A program made the position numbers and the translations under genes. The notes under the pieces were generated by a model. The model did no database searches and was not told where the DNA came from. It saw nothing but the letters and a program-made list of their open reading frames with translations. A stretch of 64,000 nt of DNA, taken from assembly GCF_014650595.1 (NCBI RefSeq), contig NZ_BMVG01000007.1, forward strand, positions 124,001 through 188,000. Reading direction: 5' to 3'. Origin of the DNA: Streptomyces alanosinicus. Lineage in GTDB: Bacteria > Actinomycetota > Actinomycetes > Streptomycetales > Streptomycetaceae. Of this stretch, positions 34,195-42,282 are shown one piece after another; position 1 is the stretch's first letter; the number at the start of each line of letters is the position of its first letter.

Positions 34195-35175
34195 ATGCTG
34201 CGCTTCCTCGTGCGCCGGTTCATCGGTGCCGTCGTCATTCTGTTCCTGCTGAGCATGGTCACGTTCGTGCTGTTCTTCGGGGTGCCCCGGGACCCGGCGC
34301 TGCTGATGTGCGGCAAGACCTGCAACCCGGACAGCATCGCGAACATCCACCATGTGCTCGGCCTGGACAAACCCATCACCGAGCAGTACTGGATCTTCCT
34401 GCACAACCTCGTCATGGGCAGCGACCAGTTCGCCCAGGGGCCCTGTCCCGCCCCCTGCTTCGGGTACTCGTACCACACCAACGAGCAGGTCTGGGGCACC
34501 CTGATGGACCGGCTGCCCACCACCGTCTCGCTCACCCTGGGCGCCGCCGTGTGCTTCCTGTTCATCGGCCTCGGCACCGGACTGCTGGCCGCCTGGCGGC
34601 GCGGCACGCTGATCGACAAGACGGCCACCGCGGGCGCCATGGTCATCAGCTCGCTGCAGATCTACTTCCTCGGCCCGCTGGCCCTGGCGCTCCTCGTCTA
34701 CCAGACCCACTGGTTCGACAAGCCCGCCTACACCTCGGTCACCCAGGACCCCGCCGCCTGGTTCACCGGGCTGATCATCCCGTGGGTGATCCTCTCCACG
34801 ATCTTCGCCGCGCAGTACACCCGTATGGCACGGTCCTCGATGATCGAACAGCTCCAGGAGGAACACGTCCGCACCGCCCGCGCCAAGGGCATGTCCCGGC
34901 GGTACGTCTTCTTCCGCTACGCCTGGCGCGGCTCGCTGATCCCGATCGTCACCATCTTCGGCATCGACCTCGGCTCGCTCTTCGGCGGCGCCATCATCAC
35001 CGAGTACACCTTCGGCCTGCCCGGTCTCGGCAACCTCGCCGTCCAGTCCGTCTTCTTCAGCGACCTGCCGCTGCTGCTCGGCGTGATGCTCTTCTCCGCC
35101 AGCATGATCCTGCTGTTCAACATCATCGTCGACGCCGCGTACGCCTTCATCGACCCGCGCGTGCGGCTGGCCTAG
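34195..35175 (+). CDS. Oligopeptide ABC permease (DppB/OppB type), operon 1 gene 3 (BldKC-like)
   Basis: 326 residues. First helix MLRFLVRRFIGAVVILFLLS, about six helices in total, EAA-like coupling motif RTARAKGMSRRYVFFRYAWR, and ending IVDAAYAFIDPRVRLA. The large extracytoplasmic loop after helix 1 has two Cys pairs, CGKTC and CPAPC, also present in the paralogue at 47370. The ATG at 34195 is chosen because the earlier open frame lacks a signal anchor match. Spacing to the ATPase gene is 10 bp. Confidence 0.9.
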   Translation: MLRFLVRRFIGAVVILFLLSMVTFVLFFGVPRDPALLMCGKTCNPDSIANIHHVLGLDKPITEQYWIFLHNLVMGSDQFAQGPCPAPCFGYSYHTNEQVWGTLMDRLPTTVSLTLGAAVCFLFIGLGTGLLAAWRRGTLIDKTATAGAMVISSLQIYFLGPLALALLVYQTHWFDKPAYTSVTQDPAAWFTGLIIPWVILSTIFAAQYTRMARSSMIEQLQEEHVRTARAKGMSRRYVFFRYAWRGSLIPIVTIFGIDLGSLFGGAIITEYTFGLPGLGNLAVQSVFFSDLPLLLGVMLFSASMILLFNIIVDAAYAFIDPRVRLA

Positions 35176-35185
35176 GAGCACTGTC

Positions 35186-36250
35186 GTGACCACTCTGACC
35201 AAGGAAGCCGGTGCTCCGCACCCGGCCGGCGCCGGTCCGCTGCTCGCGGTGCGGGACCTGTACGTCAGCTTCAGGACCGAGGACGGCGTCGTACGGGCCG
35301 TGGACGGGCTCTCCTTCGACCTGGAGCGCGGCAGGACGCTCGGCATCGTGGGGGAGTCCGGCTCGGGCAAGTCGGTGACCAACCTGACCATCCTCGGTCT
35401 GCACAACCCCGTGTTCACCACGGTCGATGGTGAAATCCTGCTGGACGGACGGGAGTTGACGACCGCCCGCGAGTCGGAACTCGAAAGGCTGCGCGGCAAC
35501 AAGGTCGCCATGATCTTCCAGGACCCGCTCACCGCGCTCTCCCCGTACTACACGGTCGGCCGGCAGATCGCCGAGCCGTACATGAAGCACACCGGCGCCG
35601 CCAAGAAGGAGGCCTGGCAGCGCGCCGTGGACATGCTCGGCAAGGTCGGCATCCCGAACCCGCGCGAGCGGGCGAAGGACTATCCGCACCAGTTCTCCGG
35701 CGGTATGCGCCAGCGCGCGATGATCGCCATGGCGCTGGTCTGCGACCCCGACCTGCTCATCGCGGACGAGCCGACGACGGCCCTCGATGTGACGGTCCAG
35801 GCGCAGATTCTCGATCTGCTCAAGGACCTGCAACAGGAGTTCGGATCCGGCATCATCTTCATCACCCACGACCTGGGGGTGATCGCCGACATGGCCGACG
35901 ACATCATGGTGATGTACGCGGGCGGCGCGGTGGAGCGGGGCACCACCGACGAGGTGCTGCGCGCACCCCGGCACCCGTACACCTGGGGCCTGCTGAACTC
36001 GATGCCGCGCCTGGACTCCGACCTCGGCGCCCCGCTGTCGCCGATCCCCGGCACCCCGCCCTCACTGCTCAACCCGCCGTCCGGCTGCCGCTTCCATCCC
36101 CGCTGCACCTTCCAGGACCGGGTCGAGGGCGCGGGCCGCTGTGTACGCGAGCGTCCGCTGCTGGCCCCGGACCGGTCCTCCGCATGCCATCTGACGGAGG
36201 ATCAGAAGCGGACCATCTTCCTCGAAGAGATCAAGCCCGGCCTGGGCTAG
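35186..36250 (+). CDS. Oligopeptide ABC ATPase (DppD/OppD type), operon 1 gene 4 (BldKD-like)
   Basis: 354 residues. Walker A GESGSGKS, Q-loop FQDPLTALSP, signature FSGGMRQRAMIA, Walker B LLIADEPTTALD and H-loop ITHDLGV. The C-terminal oligopeptide/dipeptide extension has cysteines (SGCRFHPRCTF ... GRCVRE ... SACHLT) that in DppD-type proteins hold an iron-sulfur cluster. It powers peptide import together with the partner ATPase downstream. GTG start with AGGAG; the next gene starts 12 bp after its stop. Confidence 0.93.
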   Translation: MTTLTKEAGAPHPAGAGPLLAVRDLYVSFRTEDGVVRAVDGLSFDLERGRTLGIVGESGSGKSVTNLTILGLHNPVFTTVDGEILLDGRELTTARESELERLRGNKVAMIFQDPLTALSPYYTVGRQIAEPYMKHTGAAKKEAWQRAVDMLGKVGIPNPRERAKDYPHQFSGGMRQRAMIAMALVCDPDLLIADEPTTALDVTVQAQILDLLKDLQQEFGSGIIFITHDLGVIADMADDIMVMYAGGAVERGTTDEVLRAPRHPYTWGLLNSMPRLDSDLGAPLSPIPGTPPSLLNPPSGCRFHPRCTFQDRVEGAGRCVRERPLLAPDRSSACHLTEDQKRTIFLEEIKPGLG

Positions 36251-36262
36251 GAGGACATTGTC

Positions 36263-37384
36263 ATGACAGAGGAGAACGTCCTCACGGCCCCGCGCGGGAA
36301 GGACGCCGGCGCGGACGGCGAGCCGTTGCTGCGGGTCTCGGGCCTGACCAAGCACTTCCCCGTCAAGGGCGGCTTTCCGATCCGCCGGACCGTCGGCGCG
36401 GTGCAGGCCGTCGACGGCATCGACCTGACCGTGCACGCCGGGGAGAGCTTCGGGCTGGTCGGCGAGTCGGGCTGCGGCAAGTCGACCACGGGCCGACTGA
36501 TCACGCGTCTGCTGGAGCCGACGTCCGGATCGATCGCGTACCGCGGCCGCGACATCGGCCACGCCACGCGCAAGCAGCTCGCGCCGATCCGCTCCGAGAT
36601 CCAGATGATCTTCCAGGACCCGTACTCGTCGCTGAACCCGCGGCAGACGGTCGGCAAGATCATCTCCGGCCCGATGGAGATCAACGACATCAACCCGGAG
36701 GGCGGCCGCGAGAAGCGCGTCCGTGAACTCCTGGAGATCGTCGGCCTCAACCCGGAGCACTTCAACCGCTTCCCGCACGAGTTCTCCGGCGGTCAGCGCC
36801 AGCGCATCGGCGTGGCCCGTGCGCTCGCCCTGGAACCGAAACTGATCGTCGCCGACGAACCGGTCTCGGCGCTCGACGTCTCGATCCAGGCCCAGGTGGT
36901 GAACCTCCTCCAGAAGGTCCAGCGGGAACTGGGCATCGCGTTCGTCTTCATCGCCCACGACCTGGCCGTGGTCCGCCACTTCTCGCAGCGCGTCGCGGTC
37001 ATGTACCTCGGCAAGATCATCGAGGTCGGCGACCGCGACTCCATCTACACCCGCCCGCGCCACCCGTACACCCACGCCCTGCTGTCCGCGGTGCCCGAGG
37101 TGAACCTCGCGGACGACGATTCGGGCGGCCGCGAGCGCATCCGCCTGGCCGGCGACGTCCCCTCCCCGATCTCCCCGCCGTCCGGCTGCCGCTTCCGCAC
37201 CCGCTGCTGGAAGGCTCAGGACAGGTGCGGGACCGAGGAGCCACCGCTGGTCCGGATCCCCGGCAACCGCGAAGGTCATCTGACGGCCTGCCACTTCCCG
37301 GAGGAGCCGACGATCGAGGCCCGCGACGAGGACATCGTCCTGGACCCGGCGCTGGCGGCGCTGGAGGAGGGACAGGCGGAGTAG
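36263..37384 (+). CDS. Oligopeptide ABC ATPase (DppF/OppF type), operon 1 gene 5 (BldKE-like)
   Basis: 373 residues. Walker A GESGCGKST, Q-loop FQDPYSSLNP, signature FSGGQRQRIGVA, Walker B LIVADEPVSALD, H-loop IAHDLAV, and the Cys-bearing C-terminal extension (SGCRFRTRCWK ... DRCGTEE ... TACHFP). ATG with AGGAGGA. Its middle (nt 36582-37018) is about 98% identical in DNA to the ATPase gene of operon 2 on the opposite strand, while both ends of the two genes differ, which suggests gene conversion. Last gene of the operon; no clear terminator was seen in the 40 bp before the convergent glycosyltransferase. Confidence 0.93.
   Translation: MTEENVLTAPRGKDAGADGEPLLRVSGLTKHFPVKGGFPIRRTVGAVQAVDGIDLTVHAGESFGLVGESGCGKSTTGRLITRLLEPTSGSIAYRGRDIGHATRKQLAPIRSEIQMIFQDPYSSLNPRQTVGKIISGPMEINDINPEGGREKRVRELLEIVGLNPEHFNRFPHEFSGGQRQRIGVARALALEPKLIVADEPVSALDVSIQAQVVNLLQKVQRELGIAFVFIAHDLAVVRHFSQRVAVMYLGKIIEVGDRDSIYTRPRHPYTHALLSAVPEVNLADDDSGGRERIRLAGDVPSPISPPSGCRFRTRCWKAQDRCGTEEPPLVRIPGNREGHLTACHFPEEPTIEARDEDIVLDPALAALEEGQAE
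36582..37018 (+). repeat. Long inverted repeat, copy 1 (within operon 1 ATPase gene)
   Basis: About 437 bp matched in inverted orientation by 45599-46036. I count 9 differences by direct comparison, with an identical run of about 160 bp around 36629-36792. Confidence 0.9.
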
Positions 37385-37424
37385 GGAACAGGAGAGGGGG
37401 CCGCCCCGCGGCGCCGACGACGGA

Positions 37425-38867
37425 TCACTGCCGTTCGTACACCGTCACCCGCCGGCCGCGGATCTGCTGGTCCGTCACCACGGTGAAGTACCGCTTCAGT
37501 ACGGCGGTCTTCGTCCTGTCCTGCTCCGCGGAGAGCGGCTGGGCCGTCTCGGCCGCATCGGTGACCAGCAGGATGCGCCGCTGTGCCAGCATCGCGTCCC
37601 GTATCCGCCCGGGGCCCGCCTCCTCGCCCTTCAGCGTCCCGGACTCCGCGGGGCTCTTCGTCAGCGCGATGTCGCTCAGGCCCGTGAAGGCGCCGGGGGA
37701 GACCAGTGCGGCATCACGCCGGTCCGCGGGTACGAAGAGCACCGCGTCCCCGGCCTGCTTCAACTGCCGTACGTTCTCGGCCACCGCCAGGACGTCGTCC
37801 ACCCGGCTGGCCGGGGACCGGGTGGACAGCGACTGCGGCAGCAGCGCCACCACCGCTGCCACGAGCGCCACCGGGACGAGCCACGGTGCCGCCCGGGGGA
37901 AGCGCGGGAGGGCGGACCGCACCGCCGCACGCAGCGCGGCACCGATCATCAGAGCCAGACCCAGCATGCTGAACAGGGCATAGCGGTCCTGGAACAGAGG
38001 GTGGACCAGCGAGACGGCGATGAGGCCGAGCTGCGGAACCGCCAGCAGTGGCAGTCCGACGGCCGCGAGGGAAAGACGGCCCGCCCGCGGCCGGTCCAGC
38101 AGGGCCCCGAGGCCGCCGAGCAGCAGGAGCACGGCAGGGCCGACCAGCATGTGCCAGGTCAGCGGCGGTATCCAGGCCACCTGCTGGGACTGGCTCCGAC
38201 TGAAGAGGATCAAGGGCAGTGTGCCGGTGACGGCGGTCAGCGCGGCCGCCGCCCAGTGCATCCGTATGCCGCGCCCGGCCTTGCTCCACATCAGGGTCGC
38301 GAAATGCGCGGGCAGGATCAGCAACGACAGCCAGTTCAGCAGCGCGCACGCCAGGATCGTGCCGCCGTACGCCGTCCAGCGCACCGCGCCGCCGCGTCCC
38401 TGGACCAGGCTCACCAGCAGCAGCGTGGAGATTCCCGCGCCCGCGGCCACCAGCGCGTACGGGCGGCCCTCCTGGAGCTGGAACTGCACGGCGGGCAGCA
38501 GCCCGAACGCCAGCCCTCCTGCCACGCCGGCCGAGACGCCGGCCAGCCGGTGGCCGACGGCCGCGACACAGGACGCCGCGACCGCCATGGCGAGCACCGA
38601 GGGCAGCCGCAGGGTCGTGGTGCCCGGTCCGAAGCAGGCGAACAGGCCGTGCATCAGCAGGTAGTAGAGCCCGTGTACGGCATCGACGTGCCCCAGCGTG
38701 TGCCAGATCTCGGGCACGGACCGCTGGGCCATCTGCCAGGTCACGGCTTCGTCCCGCCACACACTCCGCTGCCGGGACAGCCCCCACAGGCCGAGCGCGA
38801 GGGTCCAGGGCAGCGGTATCAGCCATACGGGCAGGCGGAACCGTAACAGGGCGGGGAAGGAGTTCAT
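37425..38867 (-). CDS. Glycosyltransferase family 39-like membrane protein
   Basis: 480 residues with 11 or more predicted helices and a C-terminal extracytoplasmic domain (about 345-480). After helix 1 comes LSRQRSVWRDEAVTWQMAQRS, the D-E loop characteristic of GT-C enzymes such as ArnT/PMT (GT39), and then HVDAVHGLYYLLMHGLFACFG. These enzymes transfer sugars from polyprenyl-phosphate donors to acceptors outside the membrane. Substrate unknown. Convergent with operon 1; it begins the accessory island. The ATG at 38867 has no strong ribosome site. Confidence 0.82.
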   Translation of the reverse strand: MNSFPALLRFRLPVWLIPLPWTLALGLWGLSRQRSVWRDEAVTWQMAQRSVPEIWHTLGHVDAVHGLYYLLMHGLFACFGPGTTTLRLPSVLAMAVAASCVAAVGHRLAGVSAGVAGGLAFGLLPAVQFQLQEGRPYALVAAGAGISTLLLVSLVQGRGGAVRWTAYGGTILACALLNWLSLLILPAHFATLMWSKAGRGIRMHWAAAALTAVTGTLPLILFSRSQSQQVAWIPPLTWHMLVGPAVLLLLGGLGALLDRPRAGRLSLAAVGLPLLAVPQLGLIAVSLVHPLFQDRYALFSMLGLALMIGAALRAAVRSALPRFPRAAPWLVPVALVAAVVALLPQSLSTRSPASRVDDVLAVAENVRQLKQAGDAVLFVPADRRDAALVSPGAFTGLSDIALTKSPAESGTLKGEEAGPGRIRDAMLAQRRILLVTDAAETAQPLSAEQDRTKTAVLKRYFTVVTDQQIRGRRVTVYERQ

Positions 38868-38943
38868 GAAGGGGTTCGGGTCCTCGGGTCGGTGCCATGT
38901 GACTGAGCCGGATTCTTCCAGGGCGAGCCGACCGGCCTCCGGT

Positions 38944-39090
38944 TCACTTGGCCACGGTGAAGTAGTGGTGCCCGGGTGAGTCCCCGAGCCTCTTGACGGC
39001 GGCGAGGCTCGCGATCCGCTCGCGCATCCTCTTCTCCTCCGCCTCCCTGGCGTCCCCGGTGCGGACGGTGCCGAGCCGGGAGTGGTTCAT
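38944..39090 (-). CDS. Possible 48-codon ORF, unassigned
   Basis: MNHSRLGTVRTGDAREAEEK then RMRERIASLAAVKRLGDSP and ending GHHYFTVAK. It is charged and helical and has no recognised family. No ribosome site is visible. It could be a remnant of a larger gene. The surrounding 38868-39266 stretch otherwise holds only the presumed promoter of the secreted-protein gene. Confidence 0.2.
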   Translation of the reverse strand: MNHSRLGTVRTGDAREAEEKRMRERIASLAAVKRLGDSPGHHYFTVAK

Positions 39091-39266
39091 CCGGCAGGAT
39101 GCGGCGTTCCTCACGAGGCGCGGTCGGCAGTTCCGGTATCGGAATCGCTCGGAGATCACGTAATATCCGGGACGAATTGGCTAACTGTCGCAGTTGCCCG
39201 CTTAGTTGGAGAATCCTCCACGCCTCGACCAAGGGTGACCGCGCAAGGGGGAAGGAACAAACCAAG

Positions 39267-39695
39267 ATGACGCCATCCAGTCTCCGCAGACGTGTCGCCG
39301 GAACCGCAGCCACCGTATTTCTGATCGGTGCCGGCGCCGTGGCGACCGCGCCTTCGGCAGCGGCCAAGGCCAACCTGCTGTCCATCGACAGCGTCTCGCG
39401 GCACACCCCTGGCCTGCAGGTGAAGGTCACCTACTCCTGCGACGTGGGCATGGACCATGAGCTCGTGGCCAACGCGACGACGCTCAACCACAGCCCCCAC
39501 GACCAGTCCATCGCCGCGGGCACCGTCAAGAAGGACCGGCTGGTCTGCGACTACCACGACCATGTCGCGCTGGTGACCCTGCGCCCGGCCGCGGGTTCGC
39601 ACTTCGACAAGGGGGACAAGGTCGAGGTCACCGTCTTCTACTTCGACAACGACGGGTTCCGGTACGCCGACCAGGAGAAGGCCGCCGTCCTGTAG
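39267..39695 (+). CDS. Small secreted protein
   Basis: 142 residues. Sec signal peptide LRRRVAGTAATVFLIGAGAV with cleavage near APSAAAKA. The mature part is about 105 residues, predicted all-beta (LQVKVTYSCDVGMDHELVANA, KVEVTVFYFDNDGFRYADQ), with two Cys (SCDVG and LVCDYH) that could form a disulfide. It resembles small immunoglobulin-like secreted proteins of Streptomyces; function unknown. ATG with AAGGAA upstream. A perfect palindrome follows its stop. Confidence 0.75.
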   Translation: MTPSSLRRRVAGTAATVFLIGAGAVATAPSAAAKANLLSIDSVSRHTPGLQVKVTYSCDVGMDHELVANATTLNHSPHDQSIAAGTVKKDRLVCDYHDHVALVTLRPAAGSHFDKGDKVEVTVFYFDNDGFRYADQEKAAVL

Positions 39696-39696
39696 G

Positions 39697-39722
39697 GCGG
39701 CTCCCGCACGTGCGGGAGCCGC
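39697..39722. terminator. 26-bp perfect palindrome after secreted-protein gene
   Basis: Self-complementary around CACGTG, arms GCGGCTCCCGCAC / GTGCGGGAGCCGC. It begins 2 bp after the stop and forms a strong hairpin without a T-run. It abuts the left boundary of the transposase remnant, so it may also belong to the insertion site. Confidence 0.6.
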
Positions 39723-40356
39723 TGCTGCCGGTGAGCAACAGGCGGTGCGGCCGGTGGCGGGACCACCGTCAGGTGATCAACGGGGTCCTTTACCGGTTGA
39801 GCACCGGGGTGCGGTGGCGTGAACTGCCTGAACGCTTCGGTCCATGGAAGACCGTCCACAAAAAAGGGGCCCAACGAAGATCGGTTCAGCCCCTGTCGTC
39901 GGCGGTACTCTGCGCGGCCTCCTGGAGGAGGTCGTGCAGCTGGCGAAGCCCTCGGCCGGACCCGCGGCGGACTGACCATCAAGATTCATTTGGCCGCGGA
40001 AGGCAACTGCCGGCCCCTGTCCCTGCTCATCACCCCAGGTCAGCGGGCCGACTGTACGCAGTTCGAGCCAGCCATGGACAAGATCCGAGTTCCCCGTCGC
40101 ATACCTTCGCAAGCGTGGCATCCGGCACGTGATTCCGGAGAAGAGGGACCACAAGGCCGCCTGGATACGCCGGGGTTCACGGGGCGGACGCCCTCCGAAC
40201 TTCGACAAAGAGCGGTACAAAGACCGCAATACGGTGGAGCGGGCCATCGGAAAGCTGAAGCAGTTCAGAGCCGTGGCCACCCGCTATGACGAACGCGGAT
40301 ACGTCTACCTCGGCACGGTCACCGCTGCCGCGCTCCTCATCTGGCTCCGATCGTGA
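39710..40356 (+). pseudogene. Decayed IS5-family (DUF4096-type) transposase
   Basis: Three pieces of one transposase in different frames. The N-terminal piece is REPLLPVSNRRCGRWRDHRQ ... FGPWKTVHK (39710-39862, frame 2). The middle is RGGLTIKIHLAAEGNCRPLS, LLITPGQRADCTQFEP and on to RVPR (to about 40100, frame 3). The C-terminal part is IRHVIPEKRDHKAAW ... RNTVERAIGKLKQFRAVATR ... LLIWLRS (to 40356, frame 1). Compared with intact members, deletions remove the regions with both catalytic Asp residues; only the Glu-containing NTVER helix survives. It cannot be active. No clear terminal inverted repeats or target duplication were identified. Confidence 0.85.
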
Positions 40357-40677
40357 TCAGAGAGCCGGATCCGACGGCCCCACGATCGCCCGCAGCGCGG
40401 CAAGGTGCCCCCGGTAGGCATCCCGGCCTCGTCCGGTCAGGTGGAGCCACACGCGCTGCCGGGTGTCACGGACGGCCTTGCGCTGCCCGACGTAGCCGGC
40501 GTCCATCAGCACGGTGATGTGCTTGCTCAGCACGGAGGCGGAGAGACCGAGTTGCTTTTGGACCAAGCCGAACTCCGCCTCGCCCGCGGTGTCCAGGAGG
40601 GCGCAGATGCGCAGCCGGTTCGGGGCGTGGATGGTGGTGTCAAAACCCTCCAGAGGGTCGTGGCTTTCGGCGCTCAC
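40357..40677 (-). CDS. Winged-helix transcriptional regulator
   Basis: 106 residues from the GTG at 40677, which overlaps the upstream membrane protein stop by 4 bases. It is a single wHTH domain: APNRLRICALLDTAGEAEFGL, VQKQLGLSASVLSKHITVLM, DAGYVGQRKAV and then a wing with RQRVWLHLTGRGRDAYRGHL. It is related to small MarR/ArsR-like regulators that are often paired with a membrane protein. The three TTTCC-N5-GGAAA palindromes upstream of the pair are its likely autoregulatory operators. Confidence 0.85.
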   Translation of the reverse strand: MSAESHDPLEGFDTTIHAPNRLRICALLDTAGEAEFGLVQKQLGLSASVLSKHITVLMDAGYVGQRKAVRDTRQRVWLHLTGRGRDAYRGHLAALRAIVGPSDPAL

Positions 40678-41165
40678 GCGACCTTCCGGTGCAGGCGGAC
40701 GAAGGCAAGGTGGAAGCCGACGGACGCGACGGCACTGATCAGCGAGGCCGCGAACAGCCACACCGGCCATCCGGTGACGCGGAACGCGAACGCTGCCCCC
40801 ACCAGCAGCACGGGCAGGCCGACCGCGAGCGGCACGGTCGCCCGCTTCGGCAGCACGTCAAACCGCAGCGCCACCCCGGTCTTGTTACGCCAAGTCTTGG
40901 CCGCGACGGCGAAGAGCGCCCCGTACACCGCAGTCATCGCCAGCATGATGCCCATCCAGGCGGGGCCCGGCAGCAGCCAGTCCGGGTCCGCCATGGCGCC
41001 TCCGTAGGTGATCGGCAGCGCGGCAGTGTAGAGGGTAAGCGTGATGAAGAACCAGTTCGGCCACGGTGTGGCCGACAGTGCGGCAGCGGAGGCCCGGATG
41101 TGCTCGGTGTCGGCCAGCGCGGAACGAGCCTGCTCTGGCGTCAGTCGTACGCCGTTAGTTTCCAT
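40674..41165 (-). CDS. Membrane protein partner of the wHTH regulator
   Basis: 163 residues: soluble N-terminus (PEQARSALADTEHIRASAAA) and four membrane helices (WFFITLTLYTAALPITYGGA, WMGIMLAMTAVYGALFAVAA, ATVPLAVGLPVLLVGAAFAF, PVWLFAASLISAVASVGFHL). Such membrane protein/regulator pairs are widespread in actinomycetes; function unknown. The ATG at 41165 has no clear ribosome site and lies within the first operator palindrome, which raises the possibility of a leaderless or very short-leader transcript. Coupled to the regulator by a GTGA overlap. Confidence 0.75.
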   Translation of the reverse strand: METNGVRLTPEQARSALADTEHIRASAAALSATPWPNWFFITLTLYTAALPITYGGAMADPDWLLPGPAWMGIMLAMTAVYGALFAVAAKTWRNKTGVALRFDVLPKRATVPLAVGLPVLLVGAAFAFRVTGWPVWLFAASLISAVASVGFHLAFVRLHRKVA

Positions 41166-41224
41166 GACGGAAAGAGTATCCGCTAGTTTCCAGTAGGGAA
41201 AGTGGCAAGTTTCCAGTACGGCAA
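41159..41224. promoter_or_regulatory. Three TTTCC-N5-GGAAA operator-like palindromes
   Basis: Copies at 41159-41173 (TTTCCATGACGGAAA), 41187-41201 (TTTCCAGTAGGGAAA) and 41210-41224 (TTTCCAGTACGGCAA, one mismatch). The first covers the start codon of the membrane protein gene; spacing is 28 and 23 bp. Confidence 0.75.
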
Positions 41225-41281
41225 GTGACGAGCTTGCCCACTTGGGTTCCGTCTCTCCGCTCGTGATCGGAGAGACGCGAC

Positions 41282-42019
41282 CTAGGCTCGCCGTGCCACG
41301 GTGATGATCTCGGGGCTGTCGGGGGTGAGCGGTGTCCGGTCCCAGTCGCCGTACTGCTCGACGACGGTCAGCCCGGCTTCGGCGAGGAAGCCCTCCAGCG
41401 ACTCCCGGCCCAGGAAGCGGAGGGTGCTGCGGCACACCTTCGGGCTCGGCCAGGGTTCACCGGCGTAGGTCTCCGTGAAGCGTACGAGCCCCTCACGGGG
41501 CGGCCCCAGCACCTCGTGCCACACCCGCACCGGCCGGCCTTCGGCGTCGGTGATCTCGTACACCCGGTCCGGTGTCCACCGCTCCCAGGCCCGGGCGGCC
41601 GGATTACGACTCTCGAAGACGAACCGCCCGCCGACGGCGAGCGCTGCGCGGACCGCGCGCAGACAGCCGCGGATCTCCTCGTCCGTGACGAGTTCCTGGA
41701 ACGCGTGCCCTGTCATGACGGCGAGGTCGAACTCCCCGTCCCACGACCGCACGTGTGTGTCACCGAGCACCCACTCGACGTCCGACCGGGCCCGTCGCGC
41801 CTGTACGAGCATGGCGGCGGCGGGATCGAGTCCCATCAGCCGGCCCCGGTGCCCCTCGGTCCGGGCCTGCCGCAGCAGTCGTCCGGTGCCGCAACCGATG
41901 TCCAACACCGAGCGGGCCTCCCGCACCAGACCGAGGTAGAAGTCGTCACCCGGTCCCCAGGGGTTGAGGCTGTCGTAGAGCGCGGCGAGCGAGAGATCGG
42001 TGAACGAATGATCTACCAC
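41282..42019 (-). CDS. Class I SAM-dependent methyltransferase
   Basis: 245 residues from the GTG at 42019 (VDHSFTDLSLAALYDSLNPW is the usual N-terminus of this group); a GTG at 42037 would add six residues. The SAM motif I is VLDIGCGTGRLL, motif II LMGLDPAAAML with its acidic residue, and DLAVMTGHAFQEL follows. The substrate is unknown. It lies 64 bp after DUF397 on the same strand and 116 bp before the membrane protein/regulator pair, but probably has its own transcript because no ribosome site or coupling is apparent. Confidence 0.85.
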   Translation of the reverse strand: MVDHSFTDLSLAALYDSLNPWGPGDDFYLGLVREARSVLDIGCGTGRLLRQARTEGHRGRLMGLDPAAAMLVQARRARSDVEWVLGDTHVRSWDGEFDLAVMTGHAFQELVTDEEIRGCLRAVRAALAVGGRFVFESRNPAARAWERWTPDRVYEITDAEGRPVRVWHEVLGPPREGLVRFTETYAGEPWPSPKVCRSTLRFLGRESLEGFLAEAGLTVVEQYGDWDRTPLTPDSPEIITVARRA

Positions 42020-42083
42020 CGCGGCAGTCTGACACACGATGCTGAACGGTGCGTCAGGTTCCGGCGGACTTCTTGAGGGTCTC

Positions 42084-42275
42084 TCAACTCTGGTTCTTCA
42101 GGGCGTTGATGAAGGAGGTGAAGGTGGAGGGTGGGAGGGTGAGGGTGGCGGCGCTGGCGGGGGCTTTTGAGTCTCGTATGGCTACGCGGGCGGGGCTGAT
42201 GGAGATCTCCACGCAGGCATTGCCCTCACCGCCGCCGGAGTAGGACGACTTGCGCCAGTGGTCGCGGGTGGCCAT
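42084..42275 (-). CDS. DUF397-domain protein
   Basis: 63 residues with the DUF397 hallmarks: WRKSSYSGGGEGNACVEIS, then RVAIRDSK and a C-terminal FTSFINALK. In Streptomyces these small proteins are encoded beside XRE/DUF5753 regulators and probably act as their partner or antagonist in development and antibiotic control (as near whiJ and abaA). The gene starts 7 bp after the XRE stop, so the two form one transcript. Confidence 0.92.
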   Translation of the reverse strand: MATRDHWRKSSYSGGGEGNACVEISISPARVAIRDSKAPASAATLTLPPSTFTSFINALKNQS

Positions 42276-42282
42276 GCGTGCC

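Noticed and set aside
31112..37384. Firm assignment of gene symbols bldKA-bldKE
   Set aside because: Gene order and position next to typA agree, but a second operon with identical order lies nearby, so orthology cannot be decided from this window.
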